Shown one piece after another: positions 33,789-42,749 of a stretch of DNA of 49,692 nt (its first letter is position 1; every line of letters starts with the position of its first letter). The DNA lies in NCBI GenBank assembly GCA_017393285.1, contig JAFORL010000160.1:1-49692 (forward strand), read 5' to 3'. The DNA comes from Lachnospiraceae bacterium. GTDB lineage: Bacteria > Bacillota > Clostridia > Lachnospirales > Lachnospiraceae. The notes below the pieces were generated by a model. That model was not told the origin of the DNA. It did not search any database and saw only the letters and a program-made list of their open reading frames with translations. The position numbers were made by a program, and so were the translations under genes.

Positions 33789-34802
33789 TTATGCCTTATA
33801 CCCTTTTGGATTATTAGATTGCCATCTCCAAGCATCTTCACACATTTTATCAATGCCACGTTCTGCTTTCCACCCTAATTCTTTCTCTGCTTTTGAAGGA
33901 TCAGAATAACACATAGCAGCATCTCCAGGTCTTCTTGGGTCAATCTGATATGGCAACTCTTTGCCACAGGCTTTTTCAAAATTATGAATGATATCTAATA
34001 CACTATAACCTACACCAGTTCCAAGATTATATGTCACAATGCCTGGATTTCCTTCTAATTTTTCAAGTGCTTTGATATGACCAATTGCCAAATCCACCAC
34101 GTGAATGTAATCACGTACACCTGTACCGTCAGGTGTATCATAATCATTACCAAACACATGTATACATTCTAACTCACCAACTGCAACTTTTGCTACATAT
34201 GGTAACAAGTTGTTAGGTATGCCTTGTGGATCCTCACCAATTCTTCCGCTTTCATGTGCACCAATTGGATTAAAATAACGCAATAGAGCAATATTCCAGC
34301 TAGAATCAGAAGCATATAAGTCTCTTAACATATCTTCAATAACAAGCTTAGTTCTTCCATATGGATTCAAAACAGATAATGGTGCATCTTCTGTAATAGG
34401 CACTGTCTCTGGAATTCCATACACAGTAGCAGATGAACTAAATACCAAGTTTTTACATCCTGTTTTTTCCATTACCTTTAACAAATTAATGGTACCGGTA
34501 AAGTTATTATCAAAATAACGCAATGGTTCACGACAACTTTCACCTACCGCCTTTAATCCTGCGAAATGAATAACAGCATCTGGCTTTTCTTTTACAAAAA
34601 TAGCTTCCATACCCTTTTCATTTCTAATATCTTCTTTGTAGAAGGTTACCTTTTTACCAGTAATCTCCTCCACTCTTTTCAAAGATTCTTCACTTGCATT
34701 ATACAAGTTATCTAATACAACAACTTCATATCCAGCTTGCAATAACTCTACGTCTGTGTGGCTTGCAATAAATCCTGCACCACCGGTTACTAATACTTTC
34801 AT
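33789..34802 (-). CDS. galE: UDP-glucose 4-epimerase
   Basis: A 337-residue extended short-chain dehydrogenase that interconverts UDP-glucose and UDP-galactose. Motifs: GGAGFIASHT near 7-16 for NAD binding, FAGLKAVGESC near 80-90, SSSATVYG near 122-129, YGRTK near 147-151 with the catalytic Tyr and Lys, and RYFNPIGAHESG near 174-185. Full length. It is transcribed alone from within the 213-base gap after trpC; a TTGACC box lies upstream but a good -10 is lacking. Supplies UDP-galactose for surface glycans or takes part in galactose use. Confidence 0.97.
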   Translation of the reverse strand: MKVLVTGGAGFIASHTDVELLQAGYEVVVLDNLYNASEESLKRVEEITGKKVTFYKEDIRNEKGMEAIFVKEKPDAVIHFAGLKAVGESCREPLRYFDNNFTGTINLLKVMEKTGCKNLVFSSSATVYGIPETVPITEDAPLSVLNPYGRTKLVIEDMLRDLYASDSSWNIALLRYFNPIGAHESGRIGEDPQGIPNNLLPYVAKVAVGELECIHVFGNDYDTPDGTGVRDYIHVVDLAIGHIKALEKLEGNPGIVTYNLGTGVGYSVLDIIHNFEKACGKELPYQIDPRRPGDAAMCYSDPSKAEKELGWKAERGIDKMCEDAWRWQSNNPKGYKA

Positions 34803-34880
34803 CTTATCACCGTCTCATACAAATATGTATGCCTTTCTATTCTATAAGGTCAACATTTTCTGTCATTGTGTACATATCAC

Positions 34881-34938
34881 TATTCCTACCGTTTTCACAA
34901 TAACTGTGTAAAGTTGTGGAACTGTTACAATAGGAATA
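34881..34938. repeat. Two-level hairpin between trpC and galE
   Basis: TATTCCTA and TAGGAATA close an inner stem of GTTTTCACAA with TTGTGGAAC. On the minus strand it follows the end of trpC by about 80 bases, without a T-run. It may terminate the trp operon or belong to the galE leader. Confidence 0.4.
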
Positions 34939-35015
34939 CTCCATACTTTCTACCTATTGCATCCACACAACACTCACCTAACAATTCTACCACAAACAAA
35001 AGGAAAAGGCAAATA

Positions 35016-35813
35016 TCATAAATTTCCATTTCCCAATAAAGTTTGTAATGCAGCTTTTTTATCCGGACTTCTCATAAAAGTTTCTCCAATTAACACAGCA
35101 TTTGTACCATTTTCTCTCAACTTTTGAATATCTTCTGCTGTACGAATACCACTTTCTGAAATAAATATACAATCCTTTGGCACCATTTTTCGATATCTTG
35201 CACTGTTATTGATATCAACAGTAAAGGTATGCAAATCACGATTGTTGACGCCTATTATTTTCGCACCTGCTGCCAATGCCATTTGTACTTCTTTTTCATC
35301 ATGTGCTTCTACGATAGCAGACAACCCCAAAGAATGTGCCAACTCTAAATAGCTTTTTAAAGTATCCAAATCTAAAATAGCACAAATCAATAATACGCAA
35401 CTTGCCCCCAACACTTTCGCCTGATAAATCATATATTCATCTACAGTAAAATCTTTTCTCAAAACAGGAATAGAAACTGCAGAAACAATTTCTTTCAAAT
35501 AGGTATCACTCCCCTGAAAATAATAAGGTTCTGTCAGCACAGAAATAGCCGCTGCACCTGCTGCTTCATATTCTTTTGCAATATCCACATATGGAAAATC
35601 TGATGCAATCAATCCTTTCGAAGGGGATGCTTTTTTTACCTCACAGATAAAAGCAATATCTTCTTTTTGTAGGACCTTTTGAAAAGGAAAACCTGTGTTG
35701 GCATTCATTTGTAATGCCTGCTCTTTTATTTTTGCAAGAGAAATATTTTTCTTTTCTTCCTCTACACGTGCCTTGGTACGTTTTGCAATCTCATCTAAAA
35801 TTGTGCCTGCCAT
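35016..35813 (-). CDS. trpC: Indole-3-glycerol-phosphate synthase
   Basis: A 265-residue TIM-barrel enzyme closing the indole ring of indole-3-glycerol phosphate. It shows FICEVKKASPSKGLI near 49-63, VLRKDFTVDEYMIYQAKVLGA near 113-133, IIGVNNRDLHTF near 180-191 and ISESGI near 212-217. Normal length. It is the last of four trp genes, 19 bases after trpD. No trpF, trpB or trpA follow, which is unusual for an operon led by a T-box. Confidence 0.97.
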   Translation of the reverse strand: MAGTILDEIAKRTKARVEEEKKNISLAKIKEQALQMNANTGFPFQKVLQKEDIAFICEVKKASPSKGLIASDFPYVDIAKEYEAAGAAAISVLTEPYYFQGSDTYLKEIVSAVSIPVLRKDFTVDEYMIYQAKVLGASCVLLICAILDLDTLKSYLELAHSLGLSAIVEAHDEKEVQMALAAGAKIIGVNNRDLHTFTVDINNSARYRKMVPKDCIFISESGIRTAEDIQKLRENGTNAVLIGETFMRSPDKKAALQTLLGNGNL

Positions 35814-35832
35814 TTTTTCTCCTACCCTTCAT

Positions 35833-36840
35833 TTATTGATTTGATACCTGTACGAATTTTTCCAATTGTGCCTTTGCTTTTCCGCTATCAATTGCTTCTT
35901 TTGCCATCTTTATACCTTCCTCTATAGATACACCATGTGTCAAATGCAAAGCTGCACCTGCGTTCATGACAACGGCATCTCTCTTAGGACCGGTAACACC
36001 ATCAAAAATATCTCTGGCTATTTTGGCATTTATATCTGGTGTTCCTCCAACCAAATCCTCTTTTTGACATAATGAAAATCCGTAATCTCTAGGATCTAAA
36101 GTATATTCTTTCATTTGTCCATCAGCAAATTCGCAAACGGTTGTTGTATCGCTCATAGAAATTTCGTCCAAACAGTCATTTCCAAATACAACCATACCAC
36201 GTTTTACACCTAAGTTCATCAAAACTTTAGCCAATGGTTTTACCAAATCTTTTTTGTATACACCTAATAATTGTAAATTTGCATTGGCTGGATTGGCAAG
36301 TGGTCCCAAAATATTAAATACAGTAGGGATCTTAATTTCTTTTCTTACGCCACCGACAAAACGCATAGCGGTATGATATTTTTGAGCAAACAAGAAACAA
36401 ATACCAATATCTTCCAATAACTTTTCACTTACTTTTTCATCTGCATTTAAATTTACCCCCAAGGCTTCTAATACATCTGCTGCACCACATTTACTAGAAG
36501 CAGCTCTATTTCCATGTTTTGCTACTTTCGCACCTAAACTGGATACAACGATAGAAGCCATGGTAGAAATATTGATTGTTCCTGCACAATCTCCACCTGT
36601 ACCAACAATTTCTAATACTTCTGGCAATTGATGTACAAATGCACCACAATGCTTTCTCATAATTGCTGCACAGGCAGTAATTTCATCAATGGTTTCACCC
36701 TTCATATGCATTGCAGTCAAAAATGCAGCCTTTTGTGCATCGGTAGCTTCTCCCCCCATAATCTCATCCATTACAGCTGCAGCCATATCATAAGTTAAAT
36801 CTTCCTTGTTAATTAATTTTGCAATTGCTTCTTGTATCAT
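35833..36840 (-). CDS. trpD: Anthranilate phosphoribosyltransferase
   Basis: A 335-residue enzyme that joins anthranilate to PRPP. The PRPP-binding [15 protein letters not shown] near 80-94, [21 protein letters not shown] near 109-129 and a [19 protein letters not shown] segment near 167-185 are diagnostic. Length is normal and it is not fused to trpG. It lies 18 bases after trpG and 19 before trpC. Confidence 0.97.
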   Translation of the reverse strand: MIQEAIAKLINKEDLTYDMAAAVMDEIMGGEATDAQKAAFLTAMHMKGETIDEITACAAIMRKHCGAFVHQLPEVLEIVGTGGDCAGTINISTMASIVVSSLGAKVAKHGNRAASSKCGAADVLEALGVNLNADEKVSEKLLEDIGICFLFAQKYHTAMRFVGGVRKEIKIPTVFNILGPLANPANANLQLLGVYKKDLVKPLAKVLMNLGVKRGMVVFGNDCLDEISMSDTTTVCEFADGQMKEYTLDPRDYGFSLCQKEDLVGGTPDINAKIARDIFDGVTGPKRDAVVMNAGAALHLTHGVSIEEGIKMAKEAIDSGKAKAQLEKFVQVSNQ

Positions 36841-36858
36841 AATCTATCTCTCCTTTTA

Positions 36859-37425
36859 TTATTCTGCCAAAAAATTACGTAACATTTGCATTCCATCTGC
36901 AGTCATAATTGACTCCGGATGAAATTGCACACCATAAATGGCATAATCTTTATGCTTTACTGCCATAATTTCATCTTCATCTGTAATTCCCACGATTTCT
37001 AATGTATCCGGAAAATTTTCCTTCGTCGCAGCCAATGAATGATAGCGTGCCACTTTGATTCTGTCTGCTATACCTTTAAAAAGCTGACAGGAATTAACCA
37101 CAGATATTTCTGATTGTTTTCCATGCATCAGTTGTTTGGCATAGGTAACCGTTGCGCCATATACTTCGCAGATTGCCTGGTGTCCCAAACATACGCCTAA
37201 AATAGGGATTTTCCCTTGAAAAAATCGAACAACATCTTCACATATACCTGCATCTGATGGCTTTCCCGGGCCAGGAGATAAAATGATATGACTAGGATTC
37301 ATTTTTTCGATTTCCTGACAGGTATATTGGTCGTTTCGAATAACCTTGATATCGGGATTAATCGTTCCGATGTATTGATATAAATTATATGAAAAACTAT
37401 CATAATTATCGATCAAAAGTATCAT
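36859..37425 (-). CDS. trpG: Anthranilate synthase component II (glutamine amidotransferase)
   Basis: A 188-residue class I amidotransferase that supplies ammonia to TrpE. The oxyanion segment LSPGPGKPSDAG near 49-60, the nucleophile in GVCLGHQA near 79 and the catalytic HPE near 167 are intact. Position between trpE and trpD, and the tryptophan-type leader, argue for TrpG over PabA, though the same chain can serve both. AAAGGAGG precedes the ATG. Confidence 0.95.
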   Translation of the reverse strand: MILLIDNYDSFSYNLYQYIGTINPDIKVIRNDQYTCQEIEKMNPSHIILSPGPGKPSDAGICEDVVRFFQGKIPILGVCLGHQAICEVYGATVTYAKQLMHGKQSEISVVNSCQLFKGIADRIKVARYHSLAATKENFPDTLEIVGITDEDEIMAVKHKDYAIYGVQFHPESIMTADGMQMLRNFLAE

Positions 37426-37444
37426 ATTACATTTCCTCCTTTTT

Positions 37445-38917
37445 TTACATTTCTGATGCTTGCTCCACTGCAGTTAAAACAGCTTTTGCTTTATTGATAC
37501 ATTCTTGGAATTCGTTTTCAGGAATAGAATCTGCAACAATACCAGCACCGGAACGTACCATAATCTTATCCTTTACCTTGTATGCAATTCGAATAGCAAT
37601 ACAGGTATCCAAATTTCCGGTAAAATCAATATATCCGATGGCGCCACCATAGATTCCTCTTTTATTATCCTCCAACTCGTTGATAATCTCACAGGCACGA
37701 ATCTTAGGTGCTCCGGAAAGGGTACCAGCAGGTAAAACTGCATCCACTGCATCGATTGCCTGACAATCCTCTCTCAGTTGCCCCACCACAGTAGAACCAA
37801 TATGCATGACATGAGAATATCTTTGGATATCCATGTATTTTTCTACTTTCACACTGCCAAAACGACTGATTTTACCCAGATCATTTCTACCTAAATCTAC
37901 CAACATATTATGTTCTGCACATTCTTTTGGATCAGCCAACAAGCTTTTTTCCAAAGTCTCATCTTCCTCTTTGGATTTTCCTCTTGGTCGTGTACCAGCC
38001 AATGGAAATGTATGTAATGTATTATCTTGAAGTTTCACCAAAGTTTCAGGTGAAGCGCCTGCCACTTCTATTGCATCCCCACTTAAATAAAACATATAAG
38101 GGGAAGGATTTAACGTTCTCAACACGCGATATACATCAAATAGACTTCCTTCAAAATCTGCAGCCAATCGATTGGATAATACAACTTGGAAAATATCCCC
38201 TTCTTTGATATAGTGTTTTGCTTTATTTACCATATCGCAATATTGTTCTTTATCAAATAAAGGTTTAAATTCTGACTTTAATTTTGCTGCTGGAACATCT
38301 GCTTTTTCACCAGATTGTATCAATTCTTTTAGTGCTTCCGTTTCCTGCACAGCTTTTTCATAGCTTTCTTCAATATTTTCTGTGCTGGCATTGGCAATCA
38401 AAATAATCTTTTTCTTAATGTGATCAAAGGCAATGACTTTATCAAACAGCATTAAGTCAACATCCTGAAAGCCATCCTCATCTTTGGCATCCAGCTGTAA
38501 TTTTGGTTCGCTATATTTTAAATAATCATAAGAAAAATAACCAACGAAACCACCTGTAAATTGTGGAAGACCTTCTACTCTTGGACTTTTATAATCTTTC
38601 AATATTTCACTAATAAATACCCCCGGATGGATTCCTTCCGCCGTTTTCACAATTGCTCCAGCCATATCTTTCATGGTAAGTACACCATTGGTACAGGTTA
38701 CATCAAATTTAGGCTGGTAGCCCATAAAAGTATATCTGCCGGTAAAAGCTTGATTTTCTACACTTTCCAACAAATAGCAATGCTGACTTTTTGCCTTTAA
38801 TTTTCTTAGCAACTCGATAGGTGTAATCACATCCGAAAACATCTCTGTCGCAACCGGCACAATCTTATATCCCTCTTTCGCATATTGCTTTGCCTGTTCT
38901 AAACTTGGTATTGCCAT
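37445..38917 (-). CDS. trpE: Anthranilate synthase component I
   Basis: A 490-residue chorismate-using enzyme. The N-terminal part carries the tryptophan-binding LLES element near 45; the C-terminal chorismate domain has PSPYMFYL, GASPETLV, TFPLAGTRPRG, ELIDLG-like LVDLGRNDLG, GTLSGAPKIRACEII and GAIGYIDFTG. The start is fixed by AAGGAG before the ATG at 38917; the longer frame to 39085 runs into the T-box and is rejected. First gene of trpE-G-D-C. Controlled by the leader at 38944-39222 and probably by tryptophan feedback. Confidence 0.97.
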   Translation of the reverse strand: MAIPSLEQAKQYAKEGYKIVPVATEMFSDVITPIELLRKLKAKSQHCYLLESVENQAFTGRYTFMGYQPKFDVTCTNGVLTMKDMAGAIVKTAEGIHPGVFISEILKDYKSPRVEGLPQFTGGFVGYFSYDYLKYSEPKLQLDAKDEDGFQDVDLMLFDKVIAFDHIKKKIILIANASTENIEESYEKAVQETEALKELIQSGEKADVPAAKLKSEFKPLFDKEQYCDMVNKAKHYIKEGDIFQVVLSNRLAADFEGSLFDVYRVLRTLNPSPYMFYLSGDAIEVAGASPETLVKLQDNTLHTFPLAGTRPRGKSKEEDETLEKSLLADPKECAEHNMLVDLGRNDLGKISRFGSVKVEKYMDIQRYSHVMHIGSTVVGQLREDCQAIDAVDAVLPAGTLSGAPKIRACEIINELEDNKRGIYGGAIGYIDFTGNLDTCIAIRIAYKVKDKIMVRSGAGIVADSIPENEFQECINKAKAVLTAVEQASEM

Positions 38918-38943
38918 ATTATCACTCCTTACAAATCTACAAA

Positions 38944-39222
38944 ATAAAAAAACGCCCTTCTTATTCTTTCGAATAAAAAGGACGGGTAAATTCACTCGCG
39001 GTACCACCTTTATTGATGCAACGCATCCACTTATATGTACTATCATACATAATCGAATATAACGGTTCGATACACCGTTGGGCATTACTCAGTATAAACC
39101 TTTCTTCCCACCCTTATGAGGCCATTCCATAAAAGCATGTATGCAAGCATCTCAGCCACTGCTTACTCTCTGTAATCCATCTTCTCCTATGTACTACTCT
39201 CAATCATCGGTTTCTCCATGTT
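38944..39222 (-). promoter_or_regulatory. T-box leader of the trp operon
   Basis: On the minus strand the T-box sequence AAGGTGGTACCGCG lies at 38997-39010, followed by the terminator hairpin 38952-38985 (CG.CCTT.TTATTC type stem) and seven T. Upstream lies a long stem I region. Two UGG triplets (complement of 39108-39110 and of 39122-39124) could be the specifier, consistent with reading uncharged tRNA-Trp. The leader would stop transcription when tryptophan tRNA is charged. Confidence 0.92.
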
Positions 39223-39226
39223 TCAC

Positions 39227-39256
39227 ATTATACAACTGCACAGGGTTCTTTGTCAA
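39227..39256 (-). promoter_or_regulatory. Strong promoter of the trp operon
   Basis: On the minus strand: perfect TTGACA, 18-base spacer, perfect TATAAT. The -35 box lies 2 bases from the stop codon of the upstream FAD-protein gene. Confidence 0.9.
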
Positions 39257-39258
39257 TC

Positions 39259-40812
39259 CTATTTTTCTTCTTCGTGATATTCTTTTTCTGTATTCACGTT
39301 CCAAATATTATCTTTCCTAGTCTCGCCAGCAAGAATATTTTTCACTGTTTCAAAAGAAGTGCACATAGAATGATCCAAATTATTATAACGATGTTGTCCA
39401 TTTCTACCAACGCAGAATAAATTTGGAATCTGATTCAAATATTCACGCAAAGTTTCTATTTGGGCATATGTATCAAAATATGCCGGATAAGCCTTCTTTA
39501 CACGCTCTACATGGCAATCCAATACGTCTTCTACACGATTGATTAAGCCCATTGTTACCATTTCCTGTTTACCCAATTCGGCAAAAGCTTCATCTGACAT
39601 GGACCACATAAAATCTCCTTCATTGCAAAAATATTCAAGTCCCATCCAAATCGTATGCTCTAAGTCGTTCACCAAATAAGGAGACCAGTTATTGTAAATT
39701 TGAAAACGACCCATTTTCACTTTACGATCATGCACGTAAACCCAATCATCCGGAACAATATTTCCAACGGTCGGTATATTGGTTTCATTTTTCAAGTTCA
39801 AACGTGGTACCAGTACACCTACTGTCATATAATCACGATATGGCAATCCCAAAGCGATTTGTCTGCAATCTTCCGGTACATCATTCATGCCTACTACTAA
39901 ATCTTTCACCGGCATAGAAGAAATAACATAATCCCCTGTTAAAGTATGACTTTCTCCATCTTTTTCATATACCACACCTGTCATTATATTTTTTTCATTT
40001 TTCTGAACAGCGACAACTTTGGCATTTTTCAAGATGGTGCCACCCATTTTTACCACTTCGTCTGCAGTAATTTCCCACAATTGTCCAGGTCCTAACTTCG
40101 GGTAAGCAAATTCTTCAATCAATGAGGTTTCTACCTTGCGATTTTTAGCTCCAAATAATTTGCCAAACATATCTTTTAAGATTGCAACGATAGATAAACC
40201 CTTGACACGTTGCGCACCCCATTCAGGAGAAATCTGACTAGGATGTCTTCCCCATAAGTTTTCCGTATAATTTTCAAAGAACATGCTGTACAATTTTTTA
40301 CCAAAACGATTGATATAAAAATCTTCCAAAGAATTCTCTTTTCGTTTAAAAATTGCACTTTTCAAATAACTGCAACCTACCAGCACTGTTGTAAAAAATC
40401 CCATGTTTTTTAAGGTTTCCCATTTTAAAGACACAGGATAATCAAAAAATTTATGTTGAAAGAAAATTCTTGATAAACGATTTCTTCGTAACATAACCCT
40501 GTCTGTTTGCTCAGGATCTGGTCCCCCTTCCACAATGGAACCTGAACGTTGTAGTAAAATATCATCTTTTGATAAAGCACCTTGTGTAGGTAACATTTTA
40601 TTCCACCATTCATTTACTTCCGGTACTTTCGAGAAGAAACGATGGCCACCCATATCCATGCGATTCCCATTGTGATTTACCGTTCTGGAAATACCTCCAA
40701 AGGTATCACTTTCTTCCAGCACAATCACTTCAAATTCTTTTGATTTGTCCAATAACTCATAGGCAGCAGTCAACCCTGCTGGACCTGCACCAATTATAAT
40801 TACTCTCTTCAT
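39259..40812 (-). CDS. FAD-dependent amine oxidase-like oxidoreductase
   Basis: A 517-residue flavoprotein of the protoporphyrinogen oxidase/amine oxidase superfamily. The N terminus [20 protein letters not shown] is the dinucleotide-binding fold; the [22 protein letters not shown] segment near 40-62 and the C-terminal [17 protein letters not shown] near 475-491 resemble UDP-galactopyranose mutase-like and phytoene desaturase-like enzymes. The substrate is unknown. It follows a GT-C glycosyltransferase gene, hinting at a role on a glycan or lipid. The start is uncertain: a TTG at 40836 sits only 2 bases from AAGGAGG, while the ATG at 40812 has a weak site; the protein alignment favours 40812. 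Confidence 0.8.
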   Translation of the reverse strand: MKRVIIIGAGPAGLTAAYELLDKSKEFEVIVLEESDTFGGISRTVNHNGNRMDMGGHRFFSKVPEVNEWWNKMLPTQGALSKDDILLQRSGSIVEGGPDPEQTDRVMLRRNRLSRIFFQHKFFDYPVSLKWETLKNMGFFTTVLVGCSYLKSAIFKRKENSLEDFYINRFGKKLYSMFFENYTENLWGRHPSQISPEWGAQRVKGLSIVAILKDMFGKLFGAKNRKVETSLIEEFAYPKLGPGQLWEITADEVVKMGGTILKNAKVVAVQKNEKNIMTGVVYEKDGESHTLTGDYVISSMPVKDLVVGMNDVPEDCRQIALGLPYRDYMTVGVLVPRLNLKNETNIPTVGNIVPDDWVYVHDRKVKMGRFQIYNNWSPYLVNDLEHTIWMGLEYFCNEGDFMWSMSDEAFAELGKQEMVTMGLINRVEDVLDCHVERVKKAYPAYFDTYAQIETLREYLNQIPNLFCVGRNGQHRYNNLDHSMCTSFETVKNILAGETRKDNIWNVNTEKEYHEEEK

Positions 40813-40978
40813 ATTGCTTCTTGCAAATAAATGCAAATCCTCCTTACTGTATTGATGTTCTCTCGGAATTCTAAAAACTCCAATTATTATCTTTTATTCA
40901 AATTAAGTAATCCTTTAGCCTCTCCATTCATTATGTGTCAGATAACCAATAAAAAGATTGGCTAAACCGTTACCAAAT

Positions 40979-42496
40979 TTATACTCCTATAATCATATAC
41001 GCAGTAACAGAACAAATAGAACAAAAAACAACTAAAATCTGTATCCCCTTCCACGCATAATTGTAAAATGGTAGGTCTGCTTTTTTGCTTGCCTGCATCC
41101 CAAACATTCCTGTAAAAAATGCAAGAACGATAGTTGTAATTGGAATATATCGATAATCCATTGTACAACCAAATGGAAACTGGATATTAAACCAAATATA
41201 AGATGCCATTTGGACAACAAAAGTACCAAAGAGTACATACATCATTTTTGTAGATTTTCGTACCAGCATATAAATCATGATTGCGACCATAACTACTAAT
41301 AAAAGCCACCAGGCACAATAGTATAATTTTACAAATTCCACAGGCAAAGCCGGAAATTCCCATTCTCCAAAAAGCGAGCCTCTGAACAAAAAGGTGAAAA
41401 CATTATAATCCGCATAGGAATTATTGAATATATTGGTTAAAAAAGAAAAATCTGGACCAAATCGTTGCAAAACAGAATGGTCTCCACAATATAAAGGAGA
41501 ATCAAGACTTGTATCCGGAACATAGGTGAAACTTTGTTGATATAGTATATAATTTCTGATGGCATACCACAGTCCTAAACCACCACTGATGATACCAAAA
41601 CCACAGAATTTCAGAAACAAACCTTTCCAGCTTTTGTTCTTCCATTGTTGCCAAAATACATACAACATGACAATTGCAGTTCCTAACGCCATGGTAGCCA
41701 CAGAAACCTTAGTCATGATACCAAATCCAAACCAAACTGCTAACAAAATCGTATTTACCCAGTTGGAATCTCGATACCATAAAATCGTATATCGTAGAAT
41801 GAGCACACAAAACATAAAAGCAAGACAATCATTGTTGATTCTCCCACCCATCAGATAATAATTAGGGAAAAATGCTAAAAAGCTAAAAGTAATGATACTT
41901 GCTTTCCCTTTTATCCCTAAATCATCTATCATACATTTACATTGATATAAAGCAATCATAGATGCTACCGTAGAAACAACTTTTGCGCTTTCAATTACAT
42001 CTTCACCTCTTGCAATATGTCGCATCCATCCACTTACATGCATAGTAAGAGCCGCAAGAAAATGATACAAGGGAGGGTGATAAAATTGAGAACCATTATT
42101 CTCTGGAAGTTTTCCGTAAAATAAACGAAGGACATATCCTGCATGTCCAATACAATTTTCATCAACACCTACTGCACCAACATCATGACCACGCAAATAC
42201 CAAGGTGTATAAAGCATATAGCCAACCCGCATAATCATTCCAAGTAAAAAAATAATCCATAGGATTTTGATAGAACGCGCATCAAAATCTGTGGTTTTTC
42301 CTAATTGTCTTGCACCCCAAACCAAAACACAGCCAAAGGCCATAAACATCAGGGTATGTACAGCATTTGCATTGCCTATATAATTCCATTTTTCTGCAAA
42401 TACTTCAACACACAACACACCACAGTATATAACCATACACCAAAACAGATGATGCATGCGCTTATTTTTCTCTGTGTTTAACTGTAATATATCCAT
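40979..42496 (-). CDS. GT-C fold membrane glycosyltransferase (ArnT/PMT-like, GT39 family)
   Basis: A 505-residue membrane protein with about 11-12 helices. The first outer loop carries VGVDENCIGHAGYVLRLFYG near 108-127, with the acidic residues expected for a GT-C active site, then FYHPPLYHFLAAL near 138-150. These enzymes move sugars from polyprenyl-phosphate carriers to proteins or glycolipids outside the cell. The acceptor and sugar cannot be read here. The neighbouring FAD protein may act in the same pathway. A repeat element and the glmS terminator lie directly upstream. Confidence 0.8.
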   Translation of the reverse strand: MDILQLNTEKNKRMHHLFWCMVIYCGVLCVEVFAEKWNYIGNANAVHTLMFMAFGCVLVWGARQLGKTTDFDARSIKILWIIFLLGMIMRVGYMLYTPWYLRGHDVGAVGVDENCIGHAGYVLRLFYGKLPENNGSQFYHPPLYHFLAALTMHVSGWMRHIARGEDVIESAKVVSTVASMIALYQCKCMIDDLGIKGKASIITFSFLAFFPNYYLMGGRINNDCLAFMFCVLILRYTILWYRDSNWVNTILLAVWFGFGIMTKVSVATMALGTAIVMLYVFWQQWKNKSWKGLFLKFCGFGIISGGLGLWYAIRNYILYQQSFTYVPDTSLDSPLYCGDHSVLQRFGPDFSFLTNIFNNSYADYNVFTFLFRGSLFGEWEFPALPVEFVKLYYCAWWLLLVVMVAIMIYMLVRKSTKMMYVLFGTFVVQMASYIWFNIQFPFGCTMDYRYIPITTIVLAFFTGMFGMQASKKADLPFYNYAWKGIQILVVFCSICSVTAYMIIGV

Positions 42497-42512
42497 AGCT
42501 CCTCCTCATATA

Positions 42513-42649
42513 GAACAAAGAGTTTTGCTTGCAAAACTCTAGCGCGACCGCGGTATTGCGCAGCAATTAACTCCATCTCCGCGGTCTGCGCATCCTCGCG
42601 GAGCGTTTTTTTTGTAACAGGAAATTGCATCGCAATTTCCTATTACATT
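42513..42649. repeat. Three-hairpin intergenic repeat, copy 2 (complete form)
   Basis: Hairpin 1: AGAGTTTTGC/GCAAAACTCT. Hairpin 2: GACCGCGG/CCGCGGTC over a loop that itself holds ATTGC/GCAAT. Hairpin 3: GTAA.AGGAAATTGC facing GCAATTTCCT.TTAC around ATC. The element sits between the start of the GT39 gene and the terminator of glmS. The other copy is at 27723-27830. Confidence 0.8.
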
Positions 42650-42665
42650 AAAAATACTTTTCTGC

Positions 42666-42722
42666 CACATATCAAAAGGCTATCACTTATTGATATAACA
42701 GATAGCCTTTTGATTCTATGTG
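42666..42722 (-). terminator. Probable terminator of glmS
   Basis: CAAAAGGCTATC and GATAGCCTTTTG form a 12-bp stem, extended by CACAT/ATGTG beyond short internal loops. It lies just past the glmS stop on the minus strand. The T-run is poor. Confidence 0.5.
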
Positions 42723-42749
42723 AGAAAAAAATTTATATCATCCTTGCAA

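Noticed and set aside
38918..39085. N-terminal extension of trpE
   Set aside because: It lies within the T-box leader; AAGGAG before 38917 and alignment to TrpE fix the start.
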